The notes under the pieces were generated by a model, which did no database searches, was not told where the DNA came from, and was given only the letters and a program-made list of their open reading frames with translations. A DNA stretch of 64,000 nucleotides, from contig NZ_MKVA01000003.1 of the NCBI RefSeq assembly GCF_001899075.1, positions 310,001 through 374,000 of the forward strand, read 5' to 3'. This stretch comes from Devosia sp. 67-54 (GTDB lineage Bacteria; Pseudomonadota; Alphaproteobacteria; Rhizobiales; Devosiaceae). Below are positions 18,875 through 26,820 of the stretch, piece by piece. The position numbers and the translations under genes are program-made. The first letter of the stretch is position 1; every line of letters begins with the position of its first letter.

Positions 18875-19119
18875 TAGGCCGCCTTTTCGCGCGGCCTTTC
18901 CCAAACGATGGCAGGCATCAGTTCCCTCAGGGGCATCGAGGCAATGTCATCTTTGGAAAAGTGATTGGCGATTATGAGGTCGGCAGCAACGTCGAAAAGC
19001 ACTTCTTCAAATTCATCAAGGGTATCGGTCTCGATGGCGAGGCCGTGAATGTCGCTCTCGGAATACCAGCGCTTCACGTCGTCGTCCCAGAGCGCGCGCA
19101 CGTAAAAGCTCTTCTGCAT
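18874..19119 (-). CDS. DUF1902/HicB-like antitoxin
   Basis: An 81-aa protein with the HicB partial RNase-H-like fold pattern: VRALWDDDVKRWYSESDIHGLAIETDTLDEF, like DUF1902 members. The expected DNA-binding C-terminal domain of full HicB proteins is absent, so autoregulation might need another factor. Gene order is antitoxin then toxin, coupled by the TAGTG overlap. The 3' A-rich codons (REKAA) carry the ribosome site for the toxin. Confidence 0.7.
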   Translation of the reverse strand: MQKSFYVRALWDDDVKRWYSESDIHGLAIETDTLDEFEEVLFDVAADLIIANHFSKDDIASMPLRELMPAIVWERPREKAA

Positions 19120-19129
19120 GGCGGCGATC

Positions 19130-20485
19130 CTAGCGGCTGACCGTGTTGCCGTCCACCGTCACATTCGGGTAGCGCTTGGCGTCCTTGGCGAGGTCGGGGC
19201 TCACCACCTTGCTCCATTCCATGCCGACGATGCCCTGCTGCGCGCTGCTGACGAGGTTGCCGCTGACCCGCACCGGGCCCGGCGATTGCTGCTGCACGAC
19301 GCTGACGCCGATGCCGATCATGGCGTTGGTGACGAGGTTGTCGGCCACCACGACGTTGCGCACATACGGCCCGAAGCCGGCGACGATGCCGGCGCCCGGC
19401 ACGGTGTCGACGCTGTTGCCGCTCACCACCACGTCGGCCTCGGCGTAGATGCCCACCGGCTGTGCGTCGGGATTGGTGGCCGAATGCGGCGCGATGTTGC
19501 GCACGATGTTGCCGCTGACCGTCGCCAGATGCCCGCCCTGGTCCATGTTGGTGACGGCGATGCCGGTGGCGGCGCCGTCCACCGTGTTGTCGGCGATCAC
19601 CGAGCCGGAGAAGGCGAATTCGGAATAGATCGCGGTCTCGCCCGAGCCGAGGCAGATATTGCCGCGGATCTGGCAGTTCTTGCCGCTGTTGATGCGCACC
19701 GCGCTGAAGGCGCAGTCGCTGATGCGGTTGTCGGCGACGATCACCTCGTCGGCATTGTAGATCGACACTCCATTGCCGTTCTGGCCGTTGCCGCCGTCCT
19801 TCCAGTCGATCTTGCGGATCTGGTTGCCGCTGACGAGCGTGCCGTCCGGGCCGGGGCTGTCGCGCCAGATGCGGATGCCGGCATTGTCGGCGCCGGTGAT
19901 GCGGTTGCCGCGGATGACGAAGCCCTGGCCGTTCTGCGAGTGGATCGCCGCGGCGCTGGCGCCCTCGAAATCGCAGTCTTCGACGGTGAGGGCGGCATTG
20001 GTCGCGGCGATGCCGTTGCCGGCGGCGTTGAAGAAGCCGCAGCGGCGGAAGCTGATGCCGCTCGAATTCTCGATCTCGACCAGGCCGTTGACGCCCGCTG
20101 CCGTTTCCGGCGCGTTGGCCTGGAACACGAGGCCTTCGATCGAGACGGCGAAAGCGCCCGAGATCAGCGCCAGGCGCGCATCGCCCGGCGTGGTGAGGAT
20201 GGTCTGGAGGCCGATCACGTGCAGCCCGTCCGGGATAGTCAGCTTGCTCACCGCAAAGCCGGCGTGGCCGCCCGGCAGCAGCAGCAGCCGTCCGTCGCCG
20301 GCGGCCGCGTCGAACGCCGCCTGCAGCTTGCTGCTCTGGTCGGACTGATCGTTGGGATCGAGGCCGAAATCGCCCACCGCGTCGAGGGGCTGGGCCGCGC
20401 GCGCGGCGGTGACGAGGGCCGGCATCGCCAGCCCCGCTGCGAGGCCGCCCAACAGGCGCCGTCGTGTGAAGATGTGTCCGCTCAT
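19130..20485 (-). CDS. TIGR03808 family Tat-exported parallel beta-helix protein
   Basis: A 451-aa protein. The N-terminus FTRRRLLGGLAAGLAMPALV is a twin-arginine signal with an ARAA cleavage site. The body consists of repeated right-handed beta-helix coils in which short strands are separated by Gly/Asn turns (V.GN.I, I.DN.V patterns at regular spacing). This fits pectate-lyase-like folds and the TIGR03808 group found almost only in rhizobial genomes. The function is unknown; polysaccharide binding or cleavage is plausible. ATG 20485 is chosen because it starts right before the Tat motif; the open frame extends 13 codons further upstream. Confidence 0.8.
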   Translation of the reverse strand: MSGHIFTRRRLLGGLAAGLAMPALVTAARAAQPLDAVGDFGLDPNDQSDQSSKLQAAFDAAAGDGRLLLLPGGHAGFAVSKLTIPDGLHVIGLQTILTTPGDARLALISGAFAVSIEGLVFQANAPETAAGVNGLVEIENSSGISFRRCGFFNAAGNGIAATNAALTVEDCDFEGASAAAIHSQNGQGFVIRGNRITGADNAGIRIWRDSPGPDGTLVSGNQIRKIDWKDGGNGQNGNGVSIYNADEVIVADNRISDCAFSAVRINSGKNCQIRGNICLGSGETAIYSEFAFSGSVIADNTVDGAATGIAVTNMDQGGHLATVSGNIVRNIAPHSATNPDAQPVGIYAEADVVVSGNSVDTVPGAGIVAGFGPYVRNVVVADNLVTNAMIGIGVSVVQQQSPGPVRVSGNLVSSAQQGIVGMEWSKVVSPDLAKDAKRYPNVTVDGNTVSR

Positions 20486-20545
20486 GCGCCGATTGTCGCC
20501 AAATCCGGCGCCGCTGGCCAACATTCCCCGCCGGTTTGGTGAATT

Positions 20546-20872
20546 TCAGCTCTTTTTGAGCCGCACCGCGGTGCCGATGGCGGTCACCATGATCATGGCG
20601 CCGCGGCTGCCGATCACCTCGAAATCGATGCTGAGGCCGACCACGCCGTCGGCGCCCAGCCGCTGCGCCCGGTCGGACAACTCGCGCAGCACCGCCTCGC
20701 GCGAATTGACCAGCTCCTCCTCATAGGCGGCGGAGCGGCCGCCGACGAAATCGGTCACCGTGGCCATCACGTCGCGCAGGATGTTGGCGCCCGACACCAC
20801 CTCGCCATGCACGAGGCCGAGATAGTCGACGACCTCAAATCCCTGCAATTCCTCGGTCGTCGACAGCAGCAT
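20546..20872 (-). CDS. YbjQ/UPF0145 family protein
   Basis: A 108-aa cytosolic protein of the UPF0145 (DUF74, YbjQ) family, which forms pentameric rings. Family positions are visible: TTEELQGFEVVDYLGLVHGE near the start, GANILRD, SREAVLRELSDRAQRLGADGVVG and the closing strand GTAVRLKK. The biochemical role is not established. It has its own short intergenic space on both sides. Confidence 0.88.
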   Translation of the reverse strand: MLLSTTEELQGFEVVDYLGLVHGEVVSGANILRDVMATVTDFVGGRSAAYEEELVNSREAVLRELSDRAQRLGADGVVGLSIDFEVIGSRGAMIMVTAIGTAVRLKKS

Positions 20873-21000
20873 GGTGTCCTCCGGTCAAGCCGGGCCTGAC
20901 ATAGGAACGGCGCGGCGGGCTGGCAAGGCGGGGTGGCGCTGGGCCATGGCGCCGGTATAGTTTCGCCCGACCAGCGTCCGAATCCCCGGGGGAGTGCCGT

Positions 21001-22527
21001 ATGCCCAGCCTGTTGCTCGATGACCGCATCTTCATGGGCGTCAGCACCAGGCCGGAATATCTGCTGCTCAAATACGGCAACCGCCATGGCCTGATCACCG
21101 GCGCCACCGGCACCGGCAAGACGGTGACGCTGCAGGGCCTCGCCGAAGGCTTCTCCCGCGCCGGCGTGCCGGTGTTCGTCGCCGACGTGAAGGGCGACCT
21201 CGCCGGCATCTCGCAGCCGGGCACGCCCGAGGGCTGGATCGTCAAGCGCGCCAGGGAGATCGGCTTCGACGACTGGGCCAACGACAGATTCCCGGCGATC
21301 TTCTGGGACCTGTTCGGCAAGCAGGGCCACCCGGTGCGCGCCACCATCTCGGAGCTGGGGCCGCTGCTGCTGTCGCGCATCCTCGACCTCAACGACACGC
21401 AGGAGGGCGTGCTCAACGTCGCCTTCAGATTCGCCGACGACAACGGCCTGCTGCTGCTCGACCTCAAGGATCTGCGGGCGCTGCTGGTCGAGGTCGAAAA
21501 GCGCTCCAGCGAGCTCTCCGCCACCTATGGCAACGTCGCCACCGCCTCCATCGGCGCGGTGCAGCGCGCTTTGCTGGTGCTGGAGCAGCAGGGGGCCGCC
21601 AATTTCTTCGGCGAGAAGGCGCTGGAGATCGCCGACCTGATGCGCACCGGCACCGACGGGCGGGGCGTCGTCTCCATCCTCGCCGCCGACCAGCTCATGC
21701 GCGCGCCGCGCCTTTACGCCACCTTCCTGCTGTGGATGCTGAGCGAGCTGTTCGAGCAGCTGCCCGAAATCGGCGATCCGGCCAAGCCCCGGCTCGTCTT
21801 CTTCTTCGACGAGGCGCATCTGCTGTTCGACGACGCCCCCAGGGCGCTGGTCGACAAGGTCGAGCAGGTGGTCAAGCTGGTGCGCTCCAAGGGCGTGGGC
21901 GTGTATTTCTGCACGCAGAACCCCATCGACATTCCCGACCGCGTGCTGTCGCAGCTCTCCAACCGCGTGCAGCACGCGCTGCGCGCCTATACCCCGCGCG
22001 ACCAGAAGGCGGTGAAGGTCGCCGCCGACACCTTCCGCGCCAATCCGGCGTTCTCGACCGCCGAGATCATCACCCAGCTCGGCATCGGCGAGGCGCTGGT
22101 GTCGGTGCTCGAGGACGGCGGCGTGCCCTCGATCGTCAACCGCACGCTGATCCGGCCGCCCTCGGCGCGCGTCGGCGTGGTGACGCCGGAGGAGCGGCAG
22201 GCGGTGATCGACGCCTCGCCCGTCGGCATCCAGTACAATCAGGTGATCGACCGCGAATCGGCGTTCGAGGTGCTGCAGAAGAAGGCCGCGGCCAAGACCG
22301 CGCCGCCCGCGCCGCAGCAGCCGCCGTCGCCGCAATCCCAGCCCGAGCCGGCGCCGCGCAGCGGCCCGCCGCGCTATCGCCAGGACGCCGGCCCGCCGCC
22401 GGCCCGCCGCTCGAACCGCGAAAGCGTCACCGAGGCGGCGATGAAATCGCTGGCCCGCAACGTCTCCGGCCAGCTCGGCCGGGCGCTGGTCCGCGGCATT
22501 CTCGGCAGCCTGAGCAAAGGCTTCTGA
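21001..22527 (+). CDS. HerA-like (DUF853) P-loop ATPase
   Basis: A 508-aa cytosolic ATPase. Walker A is GATGTGKT near residues 35-42, and Walker B is LVFFFDEAHLLF near residues 264-275. Conserved helicase-like segments include FCTQNPIDIPDRVLSQLSNRVQHALRAYTP. DUF853 members are HerA/FtsK-type motors of unknown substrate. The tail from about residue 425 is Pro/Gln/Ser-rich and low-complexity, followed by a short conserved end (SLARNVSGQLGRALVRGILG). Its TGA overlaps the ATG of the next gene, suggesting coupled expression. Confidence 0.88.
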   Translation: MPSLLLDDRIFMGVSTRPEYLLLKYGNRHGLITGATGTGKTVTLQGLAEGFSRAGVPVFVADVKGDLAGISQPGTPEGWIVKRAREIGFDDWANDRFPAIFWDLFGKQGHPVRATISELGPLLLSRILDLNDTQEGVLNVAFRFADDNGLLLLDLKDLRALLVEVEKRSSELSATYGNVATASIGAVQRALLVLEQQGAANFFGEKALEIADLMRTGTDGRGVVSILAADQLMRAPRLYATFLLWMLSELFEQLPEIGDPAKPRLVFFFDEAHLLFDDAPRALVDKVEQVVKLVRSKGVGVYFCTQNPIDIPDRVLSQLSNRVQHALRAYTPRDQKAVKVAADTFRANPAFSTAEIITQLGIGEALVSVLEDGGVPSIVNRTLIRPPSARVGVVTPEERQAVIDASPVGIQYNQVIDRESAFEVLQKKAAAKTAPPAPQQPPSPQSQPEPAPRSGPPRYRQDAGPPPARRSNRESVTEAAMKSLARNVSGQLGRALVRGILGSLSKGF

Positions 22528-23090
22528 TGGCGCCCGACACGCACCCCGTGCTGGGCGTCTTCGCCTCCGACCGCGGGCCCGGCGATGCCGAGCGCGCCTC
22601 GATCATGTCGCAGGTCGGCAGCTTCCTCGCCCGCCGCGGCGCGCGCCTCGTCTGCCTCGGCGACGAGGGCGTGCCGGTGCCGCTGATCACCAGCGCCCGT
22701 ACCGCCGGCGGCGAGGTGACGCTGATCGCCGCCGAGGACTATTCCGAGCCCTCGGCCTTCGGCGGCGTCGTCGTGGAGCACATTCCCGACCGCGAGGACC
22801 GGCTGCAGCGCCTCGCGGCATTGTCGCAGCTCTACGTGGCGCTCCCCGGCTCGCTGGCCTCGGCCACCAGCCTCTATCTCACCTGGGTGCGCGGCGGCGG
22901 CGGGGCCGGGCGCAAGCCTGTCGTCTTCTACGACCACCACGACGCCTTCAAGGTGGTGCGCGGCTACGCCGCCGACGTCATCTCCAATTCCATCCGCAAC
23001 CACGACCGCTACGTGCAGTTCGCCACCAATCTCGACGACATGTGGAACAAGATTTCATGGCTCGTCGACCAGGGAGCGACGGCGCTCTGA
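22527..23090 (+). CDS. LOG-like Rossmann-fold protein
   Basis: A 187-aa protein resembling the SLOG/LOG superfamily. It shows VLGVFASDRGPGD at the N-terminus, the GGGVVVEHIPDREDRL-like region and an LPGSLASATSL stretch equivalent to the lysine-decarboxylase-like P-G-G-x-G-T loop. The canonical PGGxGTxxE motif is degraded (PGSLASATS), so LOG phosphoribohydrolase activity is doubtful. It overlaps the HerA-like gene by one base. Confidence 0.6.
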   Translation: MAPDTHPVLGVFASDRGPGDAERASIMSQVGSFLARRGARLVCLGDEGVPVPLITSARTAGGEVTLIAAEDYSEPSAFGGVVVEHIPDREDRLQRLAALSQLYVALPGSLASATSLYLTWVRGGGGAGRKPVVFYDHHDAFKVVRGYAADVISNSIRNHDRYVQFATNLDDMWNKISWLVDQGATAL

Positions 23091-23127
23091 AGCGGTTTGC
23101 CGCGCCAGGTCGGCGACGGTGGTCGTG

Positions 23128-23236
23128 GCCCCCCACCCCCTCCCCGCAGGGGGGAGGGGAGCCTGACTGAAACATCGGAGAATGCCGTTCCATCGCCTCC
23201 CTCCCCTTGCGGGGAGGGACCCGAGGGTGGGGGCAG
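23128..23236. repeat. Composite palindromic intergenic repeat
   Basis: Two G/C palindromes are nested between outer arms. The outer arms are GCCCCCCACCC on the left and GGGTGGGGGC on the right. Inside are CCTCCCCGCAGGGGGGAGGGG and CCCTCCCCTTGCGGGGAGGG, separated by an A+T-richer spacer holding CCTGACTGAAACATC. It has the form of a mobile REP-like element. A related flank (CCTGACTGCATCATC) occurs beside another palindrome at 56581-56605. Confidence 0.7.
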
Positions 23237-23282
23237 CGATCGCCGGACTTTGCGTTCGGTTAAACGGCCGCCTGTTCGTGCC

Positions 23283-23780
23283 TTACACCGGCCGGTGCAG
23301 ATGCGCCGGCCGGAACAGCGGCACCACATTGTCGCCGAAGCTCGACCAGTCGCGCTTCCTGAGGCTTGTCCGCCGTTCCGGCGCCGCCGCCTTGCGGCTC
23401 GCCAGCCGGGCGAGCACGCGCTCGACCAGGTATTTCGGCGACATCGGCTTCATGATCACCTCGTCGATCCCGGCATGGATCGACGCCGCCTTGGTCTCGG
23501 CCGTCATGGCGCTGGCGAGCGCGATCACCTGCAGGCCGCGGGCGCCGATGGTGCGGTCGTGCCGCAGATCCTCGGCCAGCCGGTCGGCGCGCGCCGGCAC
23601 GCTGTCGAAATCGGCGATCACCAGGTCGGCCGGCGCCAGCCGGAGGTAGGTCATCAGCGCCAATTGCGTCTCGAACGGCCGGACGCGCAGCGACGAGGCG
23701 CCGGCCAGCGTCATCGACAGGATCGACGACAGCGCCGGATTGGCGACGAGCACGGCAACGGTGTTGATCGGTTGGGTCAT
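23283..23780 (-). CDS. Response-regulator receiver-like protein with incomplete active site
   Basis: A 165-aa single-domain CheY-like protein with a short basic tail. The phospho-acceptor strand is LVIADFDSV and the conserved Lys lies in VIMKPM. The acidic pair at the end of beta-1 is missing: AVLVANPALSS is present where VDDE is expected. A receiver without those metal-binding acids is usually a pseudo-receiver that signals without Mg-dependent phosphorylation. It has no output domain; the C-terminal 40 residues are Arg-rich. Confidence 0.7.
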   Translation of the reverse strand: MTQPINTVAVLVANPALSSILSMTLAGASSLRVRPFETQLALMTYLRLAPADLVIADFDSVPARADRLAEDLRHDRTIGARGLQVIALASAMTAETKAASIHAGIDEVIMKPMSPKYLVERVLARLASRKAAAPERRTSLRKRDWSSFGDNVVPLFRPAHLHRPV

Positions 23781-23831
23781 GGTTAAGCAAAGCTTAACAC
23801 GGGGCCCCGGCGGCTAGAAGCGGCGCGCACG

Positions 23832-23861
23832 AAAAAGCCCGCTGGAGACTCTCCAGCGGGC
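23832..23861 (-). terminator. Rho-independent terminator of the superoxide dismutase gene
   Basis: A perfect 11-bp stem (GCCCGCTGGAG with CTCCAGCGGGC, loop of three) is followed on the minus strand by five T. It begins 34 bases after the sodB stop. Confidence 0.9.
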
Positions 23862-23894
23862 GCTTGCCTCGGCAAAGACTCGGGGAAATCCGGC

Positions 23895-24503
23895 TTACTT
23901 GGCTTCGTCGTAGAGGAAGGCGACGTGGTCCCAGTTCACCAGATTGTCGAACCAGGCCTCGAGGTATTTCGGCCGGGCGTTGCGATAGTCGATGTAGTAG
24001 CTGTGCTCCCACACGTCGACGCCCAGCAGCGGATGCGCGTTGCCGTGCACCAGCGGGCTTTCGCCATTGGCGGTCTTGCTGACCTCGAGCTTGCCGTTCT
24101 TGAGGCTGAGCCAGGCCCAGCCCGAGCCGAACTGGGTGGTGCCGGCATTGAGGAAGTCGGCGCGGAACTTGTCGAAGCCGCCGAGGTCGCTCTCGATCTT
24201 CTTCAGCAATTCGCCCGGCACCTTGCTGGCGCCGCCGCCGCCATTGGGCTTCATCCAGTTCCAGAAATGCACGTGGTTGTAGTGCTGGCCGACATTGTTG
24301 AAGAGCGCCGGATCCTTGCCGAACGCCTCCTTGACGAGGTCCTCGAGCTCCAGCACTTCAAGCCCTTTGCCTTCCATCAGCTTGTTGCCGTTGGTGACAT
24401 AGGCCTGGTGGTGCTTGTCGTGGTGGAACTCCAGCGTTTCCTTGGACATGTACGGCTGCAGGGCGTCATACGCGTAAGGCAGTGGGGGGAGGGTGAGTGC
24501 CAT
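23895..24503 (-). CDS. sodB: Superoxide dismutase, Fe/Mn family
   Basis: A 202-aa cytosolic enzyme converting superoxide to oxygen and hydrogen peroxide. Metal ligands are visible: His in EFHHDKHH near residue 27, His in NHVHFWNW near residue 78, and Asp and His in DVWEHSYYIDY near 164-168. GGGGASK and QFGSGWAWL are family hallmarks. The sequence pattern (FWNWMKPNGGG) fits the Fe-type or cambialistic rhizobial enzyme. Start ATG 24503 has GGAGGG-like purines upstream. A strong terminator follows. Confidence 0.96.
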   Translation of the reverse strand: MALTLPPLPYAYDALQPYMSKETLEFHHDKHHQAYVTNGNKLMEGKGLEVLELEDLVKEAFGKDPALFNNVGQHYNHVHFWNWMKPNGGGGASKVPGELLKKIESDLGGFDKFRADFLNAGTTQFGSGWAWLSLKNGKLEVSKTANGESPLVHGNAHPLLGVDVWEHSYYIDYRNARPKYLEAWFDNLVNWDHVAFLYDEAK

Positions 24504-24604
24504 GAGGATTGCTCCAGTTTCTGGATGTCTTGGTCGGGCTCTATCGGCCTTCGCCGATGGATATAGGCCTTTTGCCGGTTGAGGCCAATCGCTGGATTGG
24601 ACGA

Positions 24605-26686
24605 TTATGCCAATCCGACGCAGCTCAGCGCGAAGCTGTAGCACAGCGCCGTTTCCTTGAGCTGGTCGAAGCGGCCGGAGGCGCCCTGGTGGCCGGCGCC
24701 CATATGGGTCTTGAGGTAGAGCGGCGCCGTGCCGGTCTTGCTGGCGCGCAGCTTCGCCACCCATTTCGCCGGCTCCCAATAGGTCACCCGCGGGTCGGTG
24801 AGCCCGGCCAGCGCGAAGATCGGCGGATAGTCCTGCGCCTGGATCCGGTCGTAGGGCGAATAGCCGGCGATGCGCCGGAAATCCTCCTCCGAGTCGAGCG
24901 GGTTGCCCCATTCCGGCCATTCCGGCGGGGTCAGCGGCAGGGTGTCGTCGCTCATCGTGTTGAGCACGTCGACGAACGGCACCTCGGCCAGCACCCCGGC
25001 CCACAGGTCTGGCCGCAGATTGGCGACGGCGCCCATCAGCAGCCCGCCGGCCGAGCCGCCTTCCGCCACGATCCGGCCCGGCGCCGCATAGCCCTCGGCC
25101 ACCAGCGTTTCGGCCGCGGCGATGAAGTCGGTGAAGCTGTTGTGCTTGTGCTCGCGCCGGCCGTCCTTGTACCAGCGATAGCCCTTTTCGGTGCCGCCGC
25201 GGACATGGGCGATGGCGTACACGATGCCGCGATCGACCAGCGACAGCACCGAGGTCGAAAAGCTCGCCGGCAGCGCCATGCCATAGGCGCCGTAGCCGTA
25301 GAGCAAAGCGGGGGCGGTGCCGTCGATCGGCGTCGTCCTGCGATGCAGCAGGGTGACCGGCACCCGCTCGCCGTCGGGCGCCGTCGCGAAGATGCGGCGC
25401 GTGACGTAGTCGTCGGGATTGTGCCCGCTCGGCACCTCCTGCTGCTTGAGCAGAGTGCGCGCCCCGGTGTCGAGATTGAGATCGTAGGTGCGGTGCGGCG
25501 TCGTCGGCGACGAGTAGCCGATATGCAGCATGTTGGTGTCGAACTCGTAGCCGGGCATCACCCCCAGCGAATAGGCCTCTTCGTCGAACTTCACCGTCCA
25601 CTCGGCATCGGTCCGCAGATCGCGGACGACAATGCGCGGCAGGCCCTCGACGCGCTCGAGCCGCGCCATGTGGTTGCTGAGCAGCGCCATGTCGAGGATC
25701 AGCACGCCCGGCGTGTGCGGCACGAGATCGGTCCAGTTGTCGCTGCCCGGATCGTCCGCCGGCGCGGTGACGATCTTGAAGTCCTCGGCCCCGTCGGCAT
25801 TGGTGAGGATGTAGAGCAGCCCGTTGCGCTCCTCGACGTCGTATTCGCGCTCGGCCAGGCGCGGCGCCACCAGCCGCGGCGTCGGCGTGTCGCGGTCGAT
25901 CAGCCACACCTCCGAGGTCTGGTGGTCGTGCACGTCGATCACGGTGAAGCGCCGGCTCTGGGTTTCGCCGACGCTGATGAAAAAGCCCGGATCGTCTTCC
26001 TCGAACACGATCTCGTCGGCGGCCTGCGGCGTGCCGAGCTGGTGCCGGCGCACCCGGTACGGCCGGTGGTTCTCGTCGAACTCGGTGTAGTAGAGGGCGC
26101 GCCCGTCGAGCGACCACACGCCGCCGTCGGCGGTGTCGGCGATCACCTCGCCGGTGTCCTTGCCGGTCGCGAGGTCGCGGATGGCGATGCTGTAGTACTC
26201 CGAGCCCTGCCGGTCGGCAGACCAGGCGAGCAGCTCGTGGTTGGGCGAATGGTCGGCCCCGCCGAAGCCGAAATACGCCTCGCCCGCCTCCACATTGCAG
26301 TCGAGCAGCACGGTTTCGGCGCCGCCCTCGCGCGGCGTGCGCACCACCAGCGGGTACTGCTTGCCCTCCAGCATCCGCGTATTGTAGGCCCACGGCCCGT
26401 CGGGGCTGGGAATGCCGCTGTCGTCCTCCTTGATGCGGCCGCGGATCTCGCGGAAGATCGTCTCGGTCAGCTCGGCGTGGCCGGCCTCGAAGGCTTCGGC
26501 GAAATAGGCGTTTTCGGCTTCGAGATAGGCCCGGATATCGCCCGGCAGCGTCTCGGGCGCCTGCATGACCTCCTGCCAGTTGTCGGCTCTGAGCCAGGCA
26601 TAGGGATCGTCGCGCGTCACCCCGAACTGCGTGATGGCGTGCTGCCGGCGCTCGGCAAGTGGCGGAAAAGGCGGGGTTTTGCTCAT
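24605..26686 (-). CDS. S9 family oligopeptidase, oligopeptidase B-like
   Basis: A 693-aa cytosolic serine peptidase. The N-terminal part (residues about 70-400) has the repeated strands of the seven-bladed propeller that filters substrates. The alpha/beta-hydrolase part follows: catalytic Ser in EGGSAGGLLMG, Asp in ALAGLTDPRV, His in GAGHQGASGR. GYGAYGMALPASFS and HVRGGTEKGYRWY are diagnostic for oligopeptidase B, which cuts short peptides after basic residues. Start: ATG 26686; a second ATG at 26698 would add four residues and neither has a strong ribosome site. Confidence 0.93.
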   Translation of the reverse strand: MSKTPPFPPLAERRQHAITQFGVTRDDPYAWLRADNWQEVMQAPETLPGDIRAYLEAENAYFAEAFEAGHAELTETIFREIRGRIKEDDSGIPSPDGPWAYNTRMLEGKQYPLVVRTPREGGAETVLLDCNVEAGEAYFGFGGADHSPNHELLAWSADRQGSEYYSIAIRDLATGKDTGEVIADTADGGVWSLDGRALYYTEFDENHRPYRVRRHQLGTPQAADEIVFEEDDPGFFISVGETQSRRFTVIDVHDHQTSEVWLIDRDTPTPRLVAPRLAEREYDVEERNGLLYILTNADGAEDFKIVTAPADDPGSDNWTDLVPHTPGVLILDMALLSNHMARLERVEGLPRIVVRDLRTDAEWTVKFDEEAYSLGVMPGYEFDTNMLHIGYSSPTTPHRTYDLNLDTGARTLLKQQEVPSGHNPDDYVTRRIFATAPDGERVPVTLLHRRTTPIDGTAPALLYGYGAYGMALPASFSTSVLSLVDRGIVYAIAHVRGGTEKGYRWYKDGRREHKHNSFTDFIAAAETLVAEGYAAPGRIVAEGGSAGGLLMGAVANLRPDLWAGVLAEVPFVDVLNTMSDDTLPLTPPEWPEWGNPLDSEEDFRRIAGYSPYDRIQAQDYPPIFALAGLTDPRVTYWEPAKWVAKLRASKTGTAPLYLKTHMGAGHQGASGRFDQLKETALCYSFALSCVGLA

Positions 26687-26820
26687 GCTGAGGCTCATAT
26701 AGGAAGCGCCGCCGGGCCGCCAACCCGGAAGCGGTGGGCGACCGGCCGGCGCCGCTGGCAATCGCCCCGGACGCGGCTAAGCTTCGCGGGACCGAATCTA
26801 TCTGGGGCGTCCGGCAAGAG

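Noticed and set aside
26734-26820. Longer start for mrpA
   Set aside because: The additional 29 residues are non-hydrophobic, lie in the divergent promoter region and do not fit the MrpA N-terminus.
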